A stretch of DNA of 64,000 nt from an uncultured Clostridia bacterium (GCA_934149165.1 CAKPDY010000003.1:25490-89489), one strand, 5' to 3'; positions 20,381 to 30,076 are shown, counted from the stretch's first letter. Numbers and translations are program-made. Notes: generated from the letters alone by a model not told the origin.

Positions 20381-21355
20381 CTAATTATTACACACTTCAA
20401 ATTTCAACAACTTTGTATTAGATGATACAAAATTACTCTCATTACTTATCGGTTTTGATAAGTCAGTTGACAAATATTTCTTACTATCATCTGCAAAAAC
20501 CGTTACTATTGGTTTATTTAATTTTTCATTTAATATTATTGAACCAATTAAATTTGCTCCTGAGGAAATACCTACTCCCAATCCTAAATCTTTTGCCAAT
20601 TTTCTAGACATATTTATTGCATCATTATCATTCACCTCTATTATATCATCTATTACACTTTTATCTACTAAATCAGGAACAAAATCATCCCCTATTCCTT
20701 CTATTTTATGTGGTCCATACATTTTTCCTTTTGATATTAAAGGCATTTGTTCTGGCTCTATTGCTACTATTTTTAATTGTTTAAATTCTTTTTGTAATCT
20801 TTTTCCTGTTCCTATTAGTGTTCCACCTGTTCCAACACCTGAAACAAATGCATATAATTCTTCTGTAGTTTGAGCTATAATTTCTGGTGCAGTTGTTTCA
20901 TAATGTGCCAATAAATTATCTTTATTTGCAAATTGATTAGCTAAAAAGCCATTTTTTTCCTTTGCAATTTTCTTAGTTTCCTCTATACAACGTACAAAGC
21001 CACCATCTTCTTTTGAAAACAAATATACTTTAGCACCATAATTTTGCATTAACTGTACTCTTTCCTTGCTTGCCCAATCTGGCAAACATATATATACTTC
21101 ATGATTATATATATTTCCTAATGCTGATAATGATATACCTGTGTTTCCACTTGTTGCTTCCACTATTGGCATATTTTCTTTTAATTCTCCTCTTTTTATT
21201 GCATTTTCTATTATATAGTATGCTACTCTATCTTTTATACTTCCAGTTAAATTGTAATATTCTAATTTTGCGTAAATATAATTTTTTTTACCTTTATATT
21301 CATAGAAAATTTTTATCATTGGTGTGTTCCCTATAACTTTCAAATTTTCAAACAT
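20381..21355 (-). CDS. Cysteine synthase-family PLP enzyme
   Basis: 324 residues of the fold-type II PLP family (CysK/CysM). The PLP lysine is in NLTGSIKDR (Lys41), the substrate loop is EATSGNTGIS (near 66), and the phosphate-binding glycines are in SGVGTGGTLIGTG. The C-terminal GVGISSGANLIGSI is also typical. O-acetylserine sulfhydrylase activity (cysteine formation) is likely, but cystathionine-beta-synthase-like use cannot be separated by eye. It is a single gene with its own terminator. Confidence 0.85.
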   Translation of the reverse strand: MFENLKVIGNTPMIKIFYEYKGKKNYIYAKLEYYNLTGSIKDRVAYYIIENAIKRGELKENMPIVEATSGNTGISLSALGNIYNHEVYICLPDWASKERVQLMQNYGAKVYLFSKEDGGFVRCIEETKKIAKEKNGFLANQFANKDNLLAHYETTAPEIIAQTTEELYAFVSGVGTGGTLIGTGKRLQKEFKQLKIVAIEPEQMPLISKGKMYGPHKIEGIGDDFVPDLVDKSVIDDIIEVNDNDAINMSRKLAKDLGLGVGISSGANLIGSIILNEKLNKPIVTVFADDSKKYLSTDLSKPISNESNFVSSNTKLLKFEVCNN

Positions 21356-21418
21356 ATTAACCTCCTAATTGACAATATTTATATTATCTTTACTTTATTA
21401 TATGTTTTAAATATATAA

Positions 21419-21501
21419 AAAGGGATAGTTTTTCCTTTTGCATGCAAACATAATGTTTTTTTACAATATGTTACTTTTTATAGAGTAAACTATCCTTTTT
21501 A
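21419..21501. repeat. Inverted repeat downstream of the HD hydrolase gene
   Basis: Arms GGGATAGTTT (near 21422) and AAACTATCCTTTTT (near 21487) are separated by about 55 bases that can fold further. It may serve as terminator of the 21502 gene and resembles the GGGAC-headed palindromes at 29.5 and 32.5 kb. Confidence 0.5.
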
Positions 21502-22710
21502 TTAAAATTTTAAAATTTCGTTATATATTTCAATTGCATAATTATCTGTCATTCCTGCAATATAGTCAATTATTGCCTTAATGTAATCTGTTTGTGTATC
21601 TTTATAAATTATATTGTTTAATAAGTTAAGTTCTTTTCTTTTACAATTTAATTCACTATATCTATATAAATATTCTTTAAATCCTGTTATTGTTTGTGGA
21701 TAAAATTTTTCTAGTTTTTCAAAATTGCGTTCTAGATTATTTGATTCATAAACATTTTTTAGTGTATTGTAAATTCTGTTAATTACTACTTTAAAATATT
21801 CATTTGATGCATCAAGTCTTGGGTGTGAATATATATTTTGGTAGTTATATGCTTTTATATTATTTATTAATTTTAACTTTTCTTCTGAAAAACATAATCC
21901 ATCTTTTATAGATGAATTTTTACATAAATCTGTTATTAATTCATTTATAATATTAGAATTATTTAAGGCAACATTTTTGGGAATTTTAAGTATCTCCCTT
22001 AGTTCTTGAATTTTTGTATTATCCAACAAACGTAGATGTAGTGCATCTTCTAAATCTCTTCCTATATAAGATATTTTGTCAGATATTTTTATTACACACG
22101 CCTCCCAAGTATACGGATTAAATTGATTTGGTTTTGTATATTGTGATAAATCTATTGCCTCATCTCTTGGCTTTAGAGCATTTTCATCAATTTCTCCACA
22201 GTGTGAAATTATTCCATCCCTTACAGCATATGTTAAATTTAGATTTTGTAAATTTCCTTTATCATCTTCTAATAATTCTATGTTATCCACAAAATGTACA
22301 CCATTTTTTTCATGCCAAAAGCTTTCATTTATATCTCTTTTAGAAATTTCATTTAATATTCTTTCACCTGCATGACCAAAAGGGCTATGACCTAAATCAT
22401 GTGCTATTGAAATTGCTTTAGTAAGTTCTGTGTTTAGCCCTAAATATGTAGCTATTGTATTACTTATTGACTCAACATGACCAACATGTTCAATTCTTGT
22501 GCAAACATGGTCACTTGATGGCGAGAAAAAGACTTGAGTTTTATGTTTTAATCTTTTATATGCATTACAATGTAATATTCTTGTGTAATCTCTAGCAAAG
22601 TCTGTTCTTATATCATCTTTTCTTTTATATATTAACTTTTGTCTTGATATCATTTGTTTCCATTTAGGATTCTGCTCTGTTGCAGATACTGATTTTAGCA
22701 CATCTCTCAT
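21502..22710 (-). CDS. dgt: dGTPase-like HD-domain hydrolase
   Basis: 402 residues. The HD metal site is spread over RIEHVGHVESISNTIA and IAHDLGHSPFGHAGERIL, with the N-terminal FARDYTRILHCNAYKRLKHKTQVF block typical of deoxyguanosinetriphosphate triphosphohydrolase-like proteins. These cleave dNTPs to the nucleoside and triphosphate, controlling dNTP pools and sometimes phage growth. Length fits the family. The next gene (22723) is 12 bp upstream on the same strand. Confidence 0.88.
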   Translation of the reverse strand: MRDVLKSVSATEQNPKWKQMISRQKLIYKRKDDIRTDFARDYTRILHCNAYKRLKHKTQVFFSPSSDHVCTRIEHVGHVESISNTIATYLGLNTELTKAISIAHDLGHSPFGHAGERILNEISKRDINESFWHEKNGVHFVDNIELLEDDKGNLQNLNLTYAVRDGIISHCGEIDENALKPRDEAIDLSQYTKPNQFNPYTWEACVIKISDKISYIGRDLEDALHLRLLDNTKIQELREILKIPKNVALNNSNIINELITDLCKNSSIKDGLCFSEEKLKLINNIKAYNYQNIYSHPRLDASNEYFKVVINRIYNTLKNVYESNNLERNFEKLEKFYPQTITGFKEYLYRYSELNCKRKELNLLNNIIYKDTQTDYIKAIIDYIAGMTDNYAIEIYNEILKF

Positions 22711-22722
22711 CTTTTTTCCTCC

Positions 22723-23619
22723 TTATTTCAATTTTTCCAATTTTGCAATAAAAAATCCCTCATACAACTCATTTGGGCAAACACATATTGTGCCTAGAAT
22801 AGTTGTTGGTAACAAAGGTAGGTTTTCTATTCCAGAAAATTCAATTGGTACAATTTTTGCTTTTGTTCCTTTTAAAGCTTTTGTTATAATTTCTTCATTT
22901 TCACATTGCAAAATTGAACAAGTTGAATAAATCATTTCTTTCCCTGGCTTAAGAATTTTCAATGCCTTTTTTAGTAATATTAATTGTGCTTTTGTTGATT
23001 TTTCTATTAATTTTGGTGTGAAATATTTAAATACATTTTCATCTTGTAAATTCAAAGTTCCACTTCCACTACATGGTGCATCAAGTAAAATTCTATCAAA
23101 TGAGAAGAAATCATCTATTGCTCGTGAATCTTTTTGCATTACATACACTGAACTTGCTCCTTGCTTTTCAATATTATATTTCAACCTTTCTGCTCTAATT
23201 GCATTCATCTCACATGCAGTTATATTTGCCTGATTTTCTGTAATTGCTGCTATTTGAGTAGTTTTTCCCCCTGGTGCTGCACACATATCTAATATGTCTT
23301 CTGATTTTTGTGGATTCATTATTATTGGTGGCAACATAGATGACAGGCTTTGAAGGTATATTTCCCCATTTTTGTATATTTCTAATTCATGAATTTGTTT
23401 TTCGTCTGCATTTTCTATTATTAATGCATTTGGAGTCCATGATACTTCTAAATATTTTATATTTGCTTTTTGTAATATGTTTTTTATGTTGTTTGAATTT
23501 GTTTTTAATGTATTTACACGCAATGTTACTTTTCTATTTGATTTATATCCTGATAATATTTTGTTGACTGTTTCTTCATTATATTGTTGGGCTAGAAGTT
23601 CATTTAGAAACTCTGGCAT
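22723..23619 (-). CDS. RsmB/NSUN-type RNA m5C methyltransferase
   Basis: 298 residues: SAM-binding MCAAPGGKTTQIA, catalytic LLDAPCSGSGTL and the second conserved cysteine in YSTCSIL. The N-terminus (PEFLNELLAQQYNEETVNKIL, RKVTLRVNTLKT) is RsmF-like and there is no NusB domain, so it is shorter than classical RsmB. It probably methylates cytosine in rRNA; the target site cannot be told. Confidence 0.85.
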   Translation of the reverse strand: MPEFLNELLAQQYNEETVNKILSGYKSNRKVTLRVNTLKTNSNNIKNILQKANIKYLEVSWTPNALIIENADEKQIHELEIYKNGEIYLQSLSSMLPPIIMNPQKSEDILDMCAAPGGKTTQIAAITENQANITACEMNAIRAERLKYNIEKQGASSVYVMQKDSRAIDDFFSFDRILLDAPCSGSGTLNLQDENVFKYFTPKLIEKSTKAQLILLKKALKILKPGKEMIYSTCSILQCENEEIITKALKGTKAKIVPIEFSGIENLPLLPTTILGTICVCPNELYEGFFIAKLEKLK

Positions 23620-23702
23620 ATGTGGTTTCCTCCTTGATTAGTTTTTCTATTTGCATTTTTTCAAATTATAACAATAATTTTAATTTTATTTATAACTTAT
23701 GT

Positions 23703-24761
23703 TTATCTCTCCTCTTCCTTAGATGTTTTTGCATTGTCAAAATAATACATAAGCATCATTTTTTTGACTTCCTCTAATTGTTCTAATTGCAAATTTGATG
23801 CATTTCTATTACACATCTGTTGTTTTATATAATTATAATCTTTGAATCCATTATCTATTTGAGTATTAATATACTCAATATTAGATTTATACTGTAATTC
23901 TTTAAATGTATGTATTTTGTCTTTTGTGTAAATTTTATACGGTATATAATTTTCAGTCTTAGTACCCCTTCTATAGATTTCTAGTTGATCCTGATTAATA
24001 TTTTCCATAACATTTTTTAGTCCTGCATATGAATCATTATGTCTTCCTATATCGGTCAATTTTGCTTCACCTTTCATTGTAGGGTTATTAATATCATTTT
24101 CATACCTTTTATGAATATCTATTGCACTTACTAAATTTCCAACTGCAAGTGCATGATATTTTATATTGTATCCATAATCATTTAACATATCAATATCAAC
24201 ACCTGTAAGACCTTTTGAAACAGAAGGTGCACATTCAATAAGAATGTCATATCCTTTTTTTATTGCATATGTATTTATATCATTAGCATGATCATATGAA
24301 TCTATTCCTGTTAAAGCTCCAAAATTTTCAGCATCTTCTTTAAGAATTTTATCCACATCATTTCTAAATTTTTTGAATTTATCTGAATTTATTATAACAG
24401 AAGACGGATTTTCCCTTATTATAAGTTCTCTTAATTTGCTTTTTCCTGCTCCCGTTTGTGCTAATAAAATATTAGCTTTTGGATTATTTGAAACTTTTTT
24501 GTTATTAAATACATATCTTACTATTTTTAAAAAAGATATAAAATATTCTTTGTCTGATAATCTATATTTAATCATCTTGTTACCTAATTCATAGCTAATA
24601 TTATTTGATATTTCCGGATTTACTCTTCTTGAAGTATATTTAAATAAATTTTCTGGTGGTTCTGGTAAATCATTTACAAAATAACTACTTAGTTCATCTA
24701 AAACCTCCTCTAATATTGTTTCATCCAAGTTTCTTCTTATACTATCATGTCCCATTCTCAT
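23703..24761 (-). CDS. Zeta-toxin-family kinase
   Basis: 352 residues. Walker A is AQTGAGKS (near 108) and is followed by SVIINSDKFKKF, the Asp of which aligns with the catalytic base of zeta/PezT toxins, and a later GRHNDSY segment with the family Arg. Zeta toxins phosphorylate UDP-N-acetylglucosamine and block wall synthesis. The start overlaps the stop of the 69-residue gene by 4 bp (ATGA), a classic toxin-antitoxin arrangement. N- and C-terminal extensions of about 90 and 110 residues are longer than the core fold. Confidence 0.75.
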   Translation of the reverse strand: MRMGHDSIRRNLDETILEEVLDELSSYFVNDLPEPPENLFKYTSRRVNPEISNNISYELGNKMIKYRLSDKEYFISFLKIVRYVFNNKKVSNNPKANILLAQTGAGKSKLRELIIRENPSSVIINSDKFKKFRNDVDKILKEDAENFGALTGIDSYDHANDINTYAIKKGYDILIECAPSVSKGLTGVDIDMLNDYGYNIKYHALAVGNLVSAIDIHKRYENDINNPTMKGEAKLTDIGRHNDSYAGLKNVMENINQDQLEIYRRGTKTENYIPYKIYTKDKIHTFKELQYKSNIEYINTQIDNGFKDYNYIKQQMCNRNASNLQLEQLEEVKKMMLMYYFDNAKTSKEEER

Positions 24762-24967
24762 TTCAATCCTCTCTTATTTTTGTTAATTATTTTTAATATA
24801 ATTTCCTCATTATTCATATATATTTCATTTTGTATTTTTTCTAATAATTGCAACTTTTCCTTATATTTCTGTATTTTATTATTACTTTTGCAAACAGCAT
24901 ATTTATTAGTTACTTCCGCAATCATACTTGTTACAATATCTAAAGCTATTTCACTATTTTCTTCCAT
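24758..24967 (-). CDS. Small helical protein, candidate antitoxin for the zeta toxin
   Basis: 69 residues, all helical by eye (EIALDIVTSMIAEVTNKYAVC, IQKYKEKLQLLEKIQNEIY). A strong GGAGGAAG site precedes the ATG and the gene overlaps the toxin start by 4 bp. The size suits an epsilon-type antitoxin, a three-helix bundle, but no clear sequence match to epsilon or PezA is visible. Function is inferred from position. Confidence 0.55.
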   Translation of the reverse strand: MEENSEIALDIVTSMIAEVTNKYAVCKSNNKIQKYKEKLQLLEKIQNEIYMNNEEIILKIINKNKRGLK

Positions 24968-24982
24968 ACATCTTCCTCCAAA

Positions 24983-25786
24983 TTATATTATTTCAAATTT
25001 TTCCAAGTCATATGGTGCATAAACATTTCCTTTAAAATACTTTTTAGCATCTTGTATAAATAATTTTTTTCTATTTTCTAAATCCTTATCTGTCGAATGG
25101 GACAAAATTATATTTTTGATATTCAATCTTTCAGCCATCATTGATACATATTTTACTGTACTATGATGATGTCTTTCCATAGGATTATATTCTTCTGCTT
25201 CTTCTCCAGCCATATATGCATCTGAAAAAATCCATTCACAATTTTTCAAATACTTTTCTGTTTTTGGATTACAAACTTCATCACCCAAAAAGACAAATTC
25301 CTTTTTTGGTAAATACTCCATTATAAAACCAAATTGTTTAACCTTCACTGCATTTAAATCAATAAAAGTTATTTCATGATTTAGAATTTTCGCCCTATCA
25401 CCATCTTTAACTGTTACTAATTTAATCATAGTTCCAACGTATTTCAATAATCCCTGTGGTATTAATGTATTAGACATTATTTTTACAGCATTAATTACAA
25501 GATCATTTCCATATATGTATAATGGTATTTCATATCCTCTATTATAATATCTTACATATTCACGTATTATCCATATAATACCAACTATATGATCTATATG
25601 TGTATGTGATATAAAAATATTTTTTACTTTCTTCATTTCTATCCCAGTTGCTTTTAAATTATTAATTATACCATTTCCACCTCCAGTATCCACTAAAAAA
25701 TATTCATCATTTTCTTTTAAAGCAAAACATGTGTTATAACACTCTGTTACTGAACCATGTCCTGTCCCCAACATTATTATTTCCAT
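24983..25786 (-). CDS. Metallo-beta-lactamase-fold hydrolase, RNase Z-like
   Basis: 267 residues. Metal ligands are visible in FISHTHIDH, GDEVCNP, the HHSTVKYV histidines and LSHSTD. The first 25 residues (MEIIMLGTGHGSVTECYNTCF) are typical of the RNase Z/ElaC-like branch of the fold. The substrate cannot be told; a tRNA 3' nuclease or a small-molecule esterase are both possible. It lies just upstream of the toxin pair on the same strand. Confidence 0.75.
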   Translation of the reverse strand: MEIIMLGTGHGSVTECYNTCFALKENDEYFLVDTGGGNGIINNLKATGIEMKKVKNIFISHTHIDHIVGIIWIIREYVRYYNRGYEIPLYIYGNDLVINAVKIMSNTLIPQGLLKYVGTMIKLVTVKDGDRAKILNHEITFIDLNAVKVKQFGFIMEYLPKKEFVFLGDEVCNPKTEKYLKNCEWIFSDAYMAGEEAEEYNPMERHHHSTVKYVSMMAERLNIKNIILSHSTDKDLENRKKLFIQDAKKYFKGNVYAPYDLEKFEII

Positions 25787-25887
25787 AAAATTTCATTCCT
25801 TTCTTGCCTTGCTAAAAAGTCTACATAGTTATAAAAGTATAATTATTTTTATACTGCATCTTTTTTATATTTGTTACATTTTTAAAA

Positions 25888-26109
25888 TTATTCCTCTATA
25901 TTCTCTAATAATTCTTTCAATTTTCCAATTTCATCTTTTGATAATGTAATACCCTTTCCTATTTTTTCATGATTTTCTGACCATGTTCTTAAATCATATT
26001 TTGGTTCTCTATCATTCCAACTTACTAGATTTAATTCAGTTTTCCAACCTTTAGATGTTTCTGACAGTACTCCTATTTCTTTTACAATTTCAAATTTAAT
26101 TTCACTCAT
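25888..26109 (-). CDS. YdbC-like PC4-family ssDNA-binding protein
   Basis: 73 residues with the PC4/YdbC beta-sheet pattern (FEIVKEIGVLSETSKGWKTELNLVSW, PKYDLRTW, then the helix LSKDEIGKLKELLENI). These dimeric proteins bind single-stranded nucleic acid and may act in transcription. GGAGG precedes the ATG. Single gene. Confidence 0.85.
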   Translation of the reverse strand: MSEIKFEIVKEIGVLSETSKGWKTELNLVSWNDREPKYDLRTWSENHEKIGKGITLSKDEIGKLKELLENIEE

Positions 26110-26208
26110 TTTTTCCCTCCTCTAGTATTATTATTGAACTGATTTTATAATTTTTAATCCAATTGGTCAATAGTTTAGAGCCTTTTTGTTTAATAATTTG
26201 TTAATAAT

Positions 26209-26264
26209 CAACGGGGGCGTATAATTTGGGTTGCTTAGGCAACCCAAATTATACGCCCCTGTTG
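26209..26264. repeat. 26-bp near-perfect palindrome
   Basis: Arms at 26209-26234 and 26239-26264 around loop TTAG; the core is GGGGCGTATAATTTGGG and its complement. There is only one G-T mismatch and no T-run, so it is more like a REP/MITE-type element than a terminator. It is far more GC-rich than its surroundings. Confidence 0.75.
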
Positions 26265-26290
26265 GTTCCATTTCCATTACAAGTTAGTTA

Positions 26291-27349
26291 TTAAATTTTA
26301 CTCTTAAAACTTAAATCACCAAATTTTTCAGTAGTAATATACCCTGGAACTGAATTAATAACATCTGGAATTCTATTAACAATAGTTGCACATGTTAATT
26401 CTACTGTTGAAGGTTTTGCAACTACAATAGTAGTTGTAGGTTCTCCCTCTATTGTCCATTCATTTTTATCATAATCTTCTTTTGAATAAACTTTTCCTAT
26501 ACACTCACTCTCAATAACAACTCCTTCTTTAGTTTGTGTTGTTACAACCGCACTCATTCCTGTTGCATCACCTGATTTCACAGTCATATTTAGTGTACTT
26601 GAAAAAATATCCTCTTTATATGTTTGTGGCACACACTTTTGAGTTTGTGAAACTGGGGTAAGTCCTAATTTTGAACATAACCATCCATTTACATTCCACA
26701 TATATGATGGTAAAAACTCACCTTTATTTATTAATTCTTGTCTTGCCTGCTCGCTTATATTATCTGCTGATGCTATTTTTTCTTCAAATGTTTTTAAATC
26801 TAAACCTGCACCATGTGCTTGTGCTAATGCTATTCCATATTCTTCAACATTATAACTTGAACTTCCTTTTATTTTCTTAATTGTTTGTGTTGAACCTGCT
26901 ATTGAAGAAATTAATTGTCCCCAATATATATCTTGATAACCGCTTCCTGATATAGTACAATTATTTTCTTTTGCTAATTTATCTATTTTGTTTGTTAATT
27001 CTGGATTAGAATTAATAGGATAAAAAGCTTCTTCACATGTAGTAATAGCATTTATTCCCAATTTAGCACATAACATTAATGGTTCTTCTAAATCTGAAAA
27101 TAAGCTCATTGTTGTTACAATACATATATCTGGTTTAGTTTGTTTTAACATTTCTTCTGCATTTTCTGCTGATACAACTGTTACATTTTTATTTTCTGTT
27201 CCTATTATTTCTCCTATATCTTTTCCTATTACATTTGGATTAACATCTACTGCACCTACTATTTCTCCTCCCTTTTCTAGTACATACCTCATTGTATATA
27301 CTGACATTTTTCCAACTCCATATTGGACAACTTTAGTTTTTCTTTCCAT
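26291..27349 (-). CDS. 2,4-diaminopentanoate dehydrogenase-like NAD(P)-dependent enzyme
   Basis: 352 residues. The Rossmann domain begins VVQYGVGKMSVYTMRYVLEKGGEIVGAVD, followed by a dihydrodipicolinate-reductase-like body (CEEAFYPINSNPELTNKID, GSGYQDIYWGQL). This is the family of 2,4-diaminopentanoate dehydrogenase from ornithine fermentation. No other ornithine-degradation gene is nearby, so the substrate may differ. Confidence 0.7.
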   Translation of the reverse strand: MERKTKVVQYGVGKMSVYTMRYVLEKGGEIVGAVDVNPNVIGKDIGEIIGTENKNVTVVSAENAEEMLKQTKPDICIVTTMSLFSDLEEPLMLCAKLGINAITTCEEAFYPINSNPELTNKIDKLAKENNCTISGSGYQDIYWGQLISSIAGSTQTIKKIKGSSSYNVEEYGIALAQAHGAGLDLKTFEEKIASADNISEQARQELINKGEFLPSYMWNVNGWLCSKLGLTPVSQTQKCVPQTYKEDIFSSTLNMTVKSGDATGMSAVVTTQTKEGVVIESECIGKVYSKEDYDKNEWTIEGEPTTTIVVAKPSTVELTCATIVNRIPDVINSVPGYITTEKFGDLSFKSKI

Positions 27350-27488
27350 ATAAAAACCTTCCTTTCTTTTGTTTAATATAACCTTTTTTATAAAAAAAAT
27401 TCATATTAGTTACTTTCCTATAGCAAAGTTATATTTTATATCATATATTATAATATTATTGTTAATGTCTTTACAACATTTTTCTTAC

Positions 27489-29057
27489 TTAATATCCCTT
27501 ATGAAAATGATCAATAGCCATTTGTATAAAAAGCCACACTGTAAATATAACAGCAAGTAACAAATAAATGTATTTTAAAACAGTATTACTAACAAAACTT
27601 GCTCCTAATATAAAAGCAGCATCTAAAAATCCAATTATAAGTTGATGTAACATTTTTTCCAATTTATCAACTTGTCTTTGTGAATTTGCCATTTCTATAT
27701 CGAATTTAATTTCTCCGCGATTTACATCTTTCACAAAATTTAATAATTCATTTGGAAGTTCTGTAATACTATTAGCTCCTGTTACAATATTTTTTCCTGT
27801 ATTTATTAACATTTCTTTGGAAAATACATTTCTTAATGTATCTTCTTTAATTTTATTTTTCAAAACCATCATTAAATTTATTTCAGGATAAATATCTTGT
27901 AATGTCCCTTCAATTACGCAAATTCCTCGCATTAACAATGTAATATTATTATCTAATTTTAAATTATTTTTTCTTAAAATATTAGTTACACTATTTGTAA
28001 AACTTATTATATCAATATTTTCAATATCCTCACTAGCATTTTTATTTAGAACCTGTTGAATTTCCGCTCTAAGTTGTGTATGATTAATAGTAGATTTTGT
28101 TGTTGACATACTAAGTAATATATGTTCCAACTCTGTAATATCATTTCTAACAATTGCTTTCATTGCATCATTTAACAATTTCCTGCTTCTTGAGCTTATT
28201 CTTCCCATCATTCCTAAATCCAAATATACTATTTTACCATTGTAAATATAAATATTATCTTGATGTGGATCTGCATGGAAAAAGCCATCATCTAGTGCTT
28301 GTTTTATGTAATTATTTGCAAGCTTTAATCCAATTTCTTCAAGATTATATCCATTATCCATTAAAGTTTGCTTATTATCTAAACTTACCCCTTCAATATT
28401 TTGCATTACCAATACTTTTTTAGTAACATAATTTTTATATACTTTTGGAACATCAACATATGAAATATCAATATTATTTTCTTTAAATTCTTCAAGATGT
28501 TTTGCTTCAATTTCAAAATTCATTTCTTCTTTTGCTACGTTATAAATTTCGTCAATCATTGTAGATACATCCATTACCTTAACTATTAAATTTAAGTGTA
28601 ATAAATTTATAGCTTTTTTTAGTAGTTTAACATCCATAGTCATTGTTTCATAAATATTCCTTCTTTGAACTTTAATTGCAACATCTTCACCTGTTACTAA
28701 TTTTGCTTTATGTACTTGTGCCATTGATGCAGAACCTATACTTTTAGGTGATATTTCTTTAAATATTTCATCAATATTTCCTAATTCCTCTTTCAATATT
28801 TCAATAACTTCTTCAAAACTCATAGGTTCAACATTTGATCTTAGTTTAGCAAGTGCTTCACAATATTGTTGTGGCAAAATATCATATCTACTAGACATTA
28901 TTTGTCCTATTTTTATAAATGTTGGTCCCAATTTTGATATAGTTTTACACACATTTTCTGGAGTTCTATTACTTATTAAATTACTTTCTTTTAAGATTTT
29001 TACAATTTCTTTAAATCTTGTTTTTTCATCCATTGTATTTTTCCTTTTCTTTTTCAT
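27489..29057 (-). CDS. AarF/UbiB-family protein kinase-like ATPase
   Basis: 522 residues. The signature KxGQ motif is in FIKIGQIMSSR (about 51-61), the Ala-rich loop in GSASMAQVHKAK, VAIKVQ carries the lysine, and HADPHQDN plus LDLGMMG are the catalytic and metal loops. Two C-terminal hydrophobic segments (LIIGFLDAAFILGASFV and LKYIYLLLAVIFTVWLFI) anchor it in the membrane. In firmicutes without ubiquinone the role is unclear. The 29072 gene lies 14 bp upstream. Confidence 0.9.
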   Translation of the reverse strand: MKKKRKNTMDEKTRFKEIVKILKESNLISNRTPENVCKTISKLGPTFIKIGQIMSSRYDILPQQYCEALAKLRSNVEPMSFEEVIEILKEELGNIDEIFKEISPKSIGSASMAQVHKAKLVTGEDVAIKVQRRNIYETMTMDVKLLKKAINLLHLNLIVKVMDVSTMIDEIYNVAKEEMNFEIEAKHLEEFKENNIDISYVDVPKVYKNYVTKKVLVMQNIEGVSLDNKQTLMDNGYNLEEIGLKLANNYIKQALDDGFFHADPHQDNIYIYNGKIVYLDLGMMGRISSRSRKLLNDAMKAIVRNDITELEHILLSMSTTKSTINHTQLRAEIQQVLNKNASEDIENIDIISFTNSVTNILRKNNLKLDNNITLLMRGICVIEGTLQDIYPEINLMMVLKNKIKEDTLRNVFSKEMLINTGKNIVTGANSITELPNELLNFVKDVNRGEIKFDIEMANSQRQVDKLEKMLHQLIIGFLDAAFILGASFVSNTVLKYIYLLLAVIFTVWLFIQMAIDHFHKGY

Positions 29058-29071
29058 TTTTTATAAAAAGT

Positions 29072-29443
29072 TTATTCTTCTGTCTTCTCTTCTGTCTTCT
29101 CTTCACTCTTTTCTTCACTTTTCTCTTCACTTTTTAAAAGCTCTAAAATTTCATTTTTTTCTTCATTAGTTAAATTATTTATTACATCAACAATATTTTC
29201 TTTACTTATATTATCTTTATCAATTTTTGTATATTGAATATTAGTATTTTCTTTAATTTCATCTTTTATTTTTTCTTTTATATCTCTTTTTAATTCTTCA
29301 TTTTTTATAGTGCCTTCTTTATAAATAGATTCACCCTTTTCTAAAAGTTCTTTTTTTAACTCTATAGCTTTTTCCCCTGTAAGTGAAATAGCTCCCAAAC
29401 CCATTAATATTACTTCTTTTAAACTATCTTTCATGTAATTCAC
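29072..29443 (-). CDS. Phasin-like small coiled-coil protein
   Basis: 123 residues. The N-terminus (MKDSLKEVILMGLGAISLTGEKAIELKKELLEKGE) has the pattern of phasin-like (PhaF/PhaI-type) proteins often found next to aarF. The C-terminus is a Glu/Lys tract of EEKS and EEKT repeats coded by short repeated DNA (29076-29130). It is co-transcribed with the AarF-like gene and probably functions with it. Confidence 0.65.
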   Translation of the reverse strand: MNYMKDSLKEVILMGLGAISLTGEKAIELKKELLEKGESIYKEGTIKNEELKRDIKEKIKDEIKENTNIQYTKIDKDNISKENIVDVINNLTNEEKNEILELLKSEEKSEEKSEEKTEEKTEE

Positions 29444-29531
29444 ACCTTTCTTTTATATTATTTTTTATGTTTTTATTATAACACTAATCTAATAATTGTA
29501 AACTAAATTTTTGAAGAATTTTTTATGAAAG

Positions 29532-29614
29532 AAAAAGGGACATTTTAGTTTTCCTGTTCATAGATACAAAATTTAATTATCTATGAATTAGTAAAACTAA
29601 AATGTCCCTTTTTT
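29532..29614. repeat. REPIN-like nested inverted repeat, copy 1
   Basis: Outer arms GGGACATTTTAGTTTT (29537-29552) and its exact complement (29593-29608). Inner arms TTCATAGATA and TATCTATGAA sit inside, with an A-run before and a T-run after. It follows the hsp20 gene and may also terminate it. Confidence 0.75.
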
Positions 29615-29638
29615 CCTTTTTTTTCTATTTTCTATTTT

Positions 29639-30076
29639 CTATTCCTCACTTATATCAATATACTTCTTATCTTCCAATTTTTTAACTTCTTTCTTTGGAA
29701 CTGTAATACATAAAGTACCATTTTTGAATGAAGCTTTTATGTCTTCTTCTGTAATATTATCACCTACATAATAGCTTCTTGAGCATTCTCCCAAATATCT
29801 TTCTTTATGAATATAATTTGATTTTTTATCTGATTCATCTGTTGTTTTTTCTGTTTTAGCACTTACTGTAATATAACCGTTGTTTAATTCTATTTTTATA
29901 TCTTCTTTTTTATATCCTGGAACATCTATTTCTAATGTATATTCATTTTCATCTTCTTTAAGATCGGTTTTCATTATTTCTGGATAATGTCTTCCTTTCC
30001 TGTTATTATCAAATAACATATCATCAAATAAATTGTCTAGTACATCAAAACTATTTTTTCTTGGTATCATCATCAT
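29639..30076 (-). CDS. hsp18: Small heat-shock protein Hsp20 (alpha-crystallin)
   Basis: 145-residue ATP-independent holdase chaperone. The alpha-crystallin domain spans about 38-135 (MKTDLKEDENEYTLEIDVPGYKKEDIKIELNNGYITVSA) with the C-terminal GTLCITVPKKE. A GGAGG site precedes MMMIPRKN. The roughly 90-nt leader contains a stem ACCTT-GAT-AAGGT. Its promoter carries a CIRCE operator, so heat regulation by HrcA is expected. Confidence 0.92.
   Translation of the reverse strand: MMMIPRKNSFDVLDNLFDDMLFDNNRKGRHYPEIMKTDLKEDENEYTLEIDVPGYKKEDIKIELNNGYITVSAKTEKTTDESDKKSNYIHKERYLGECSRSYYVGDNITEEDIKASFKNGTLCITVPKKEVKKLEDKKYIDISEE

Noticed and set aside
29076..29130. Short repeats at the end of the phasin-like gene as a CRISPR or VNTR array
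   Set aside because: They are in-frame codons for EEKS/EEKT repeats with no spacers.
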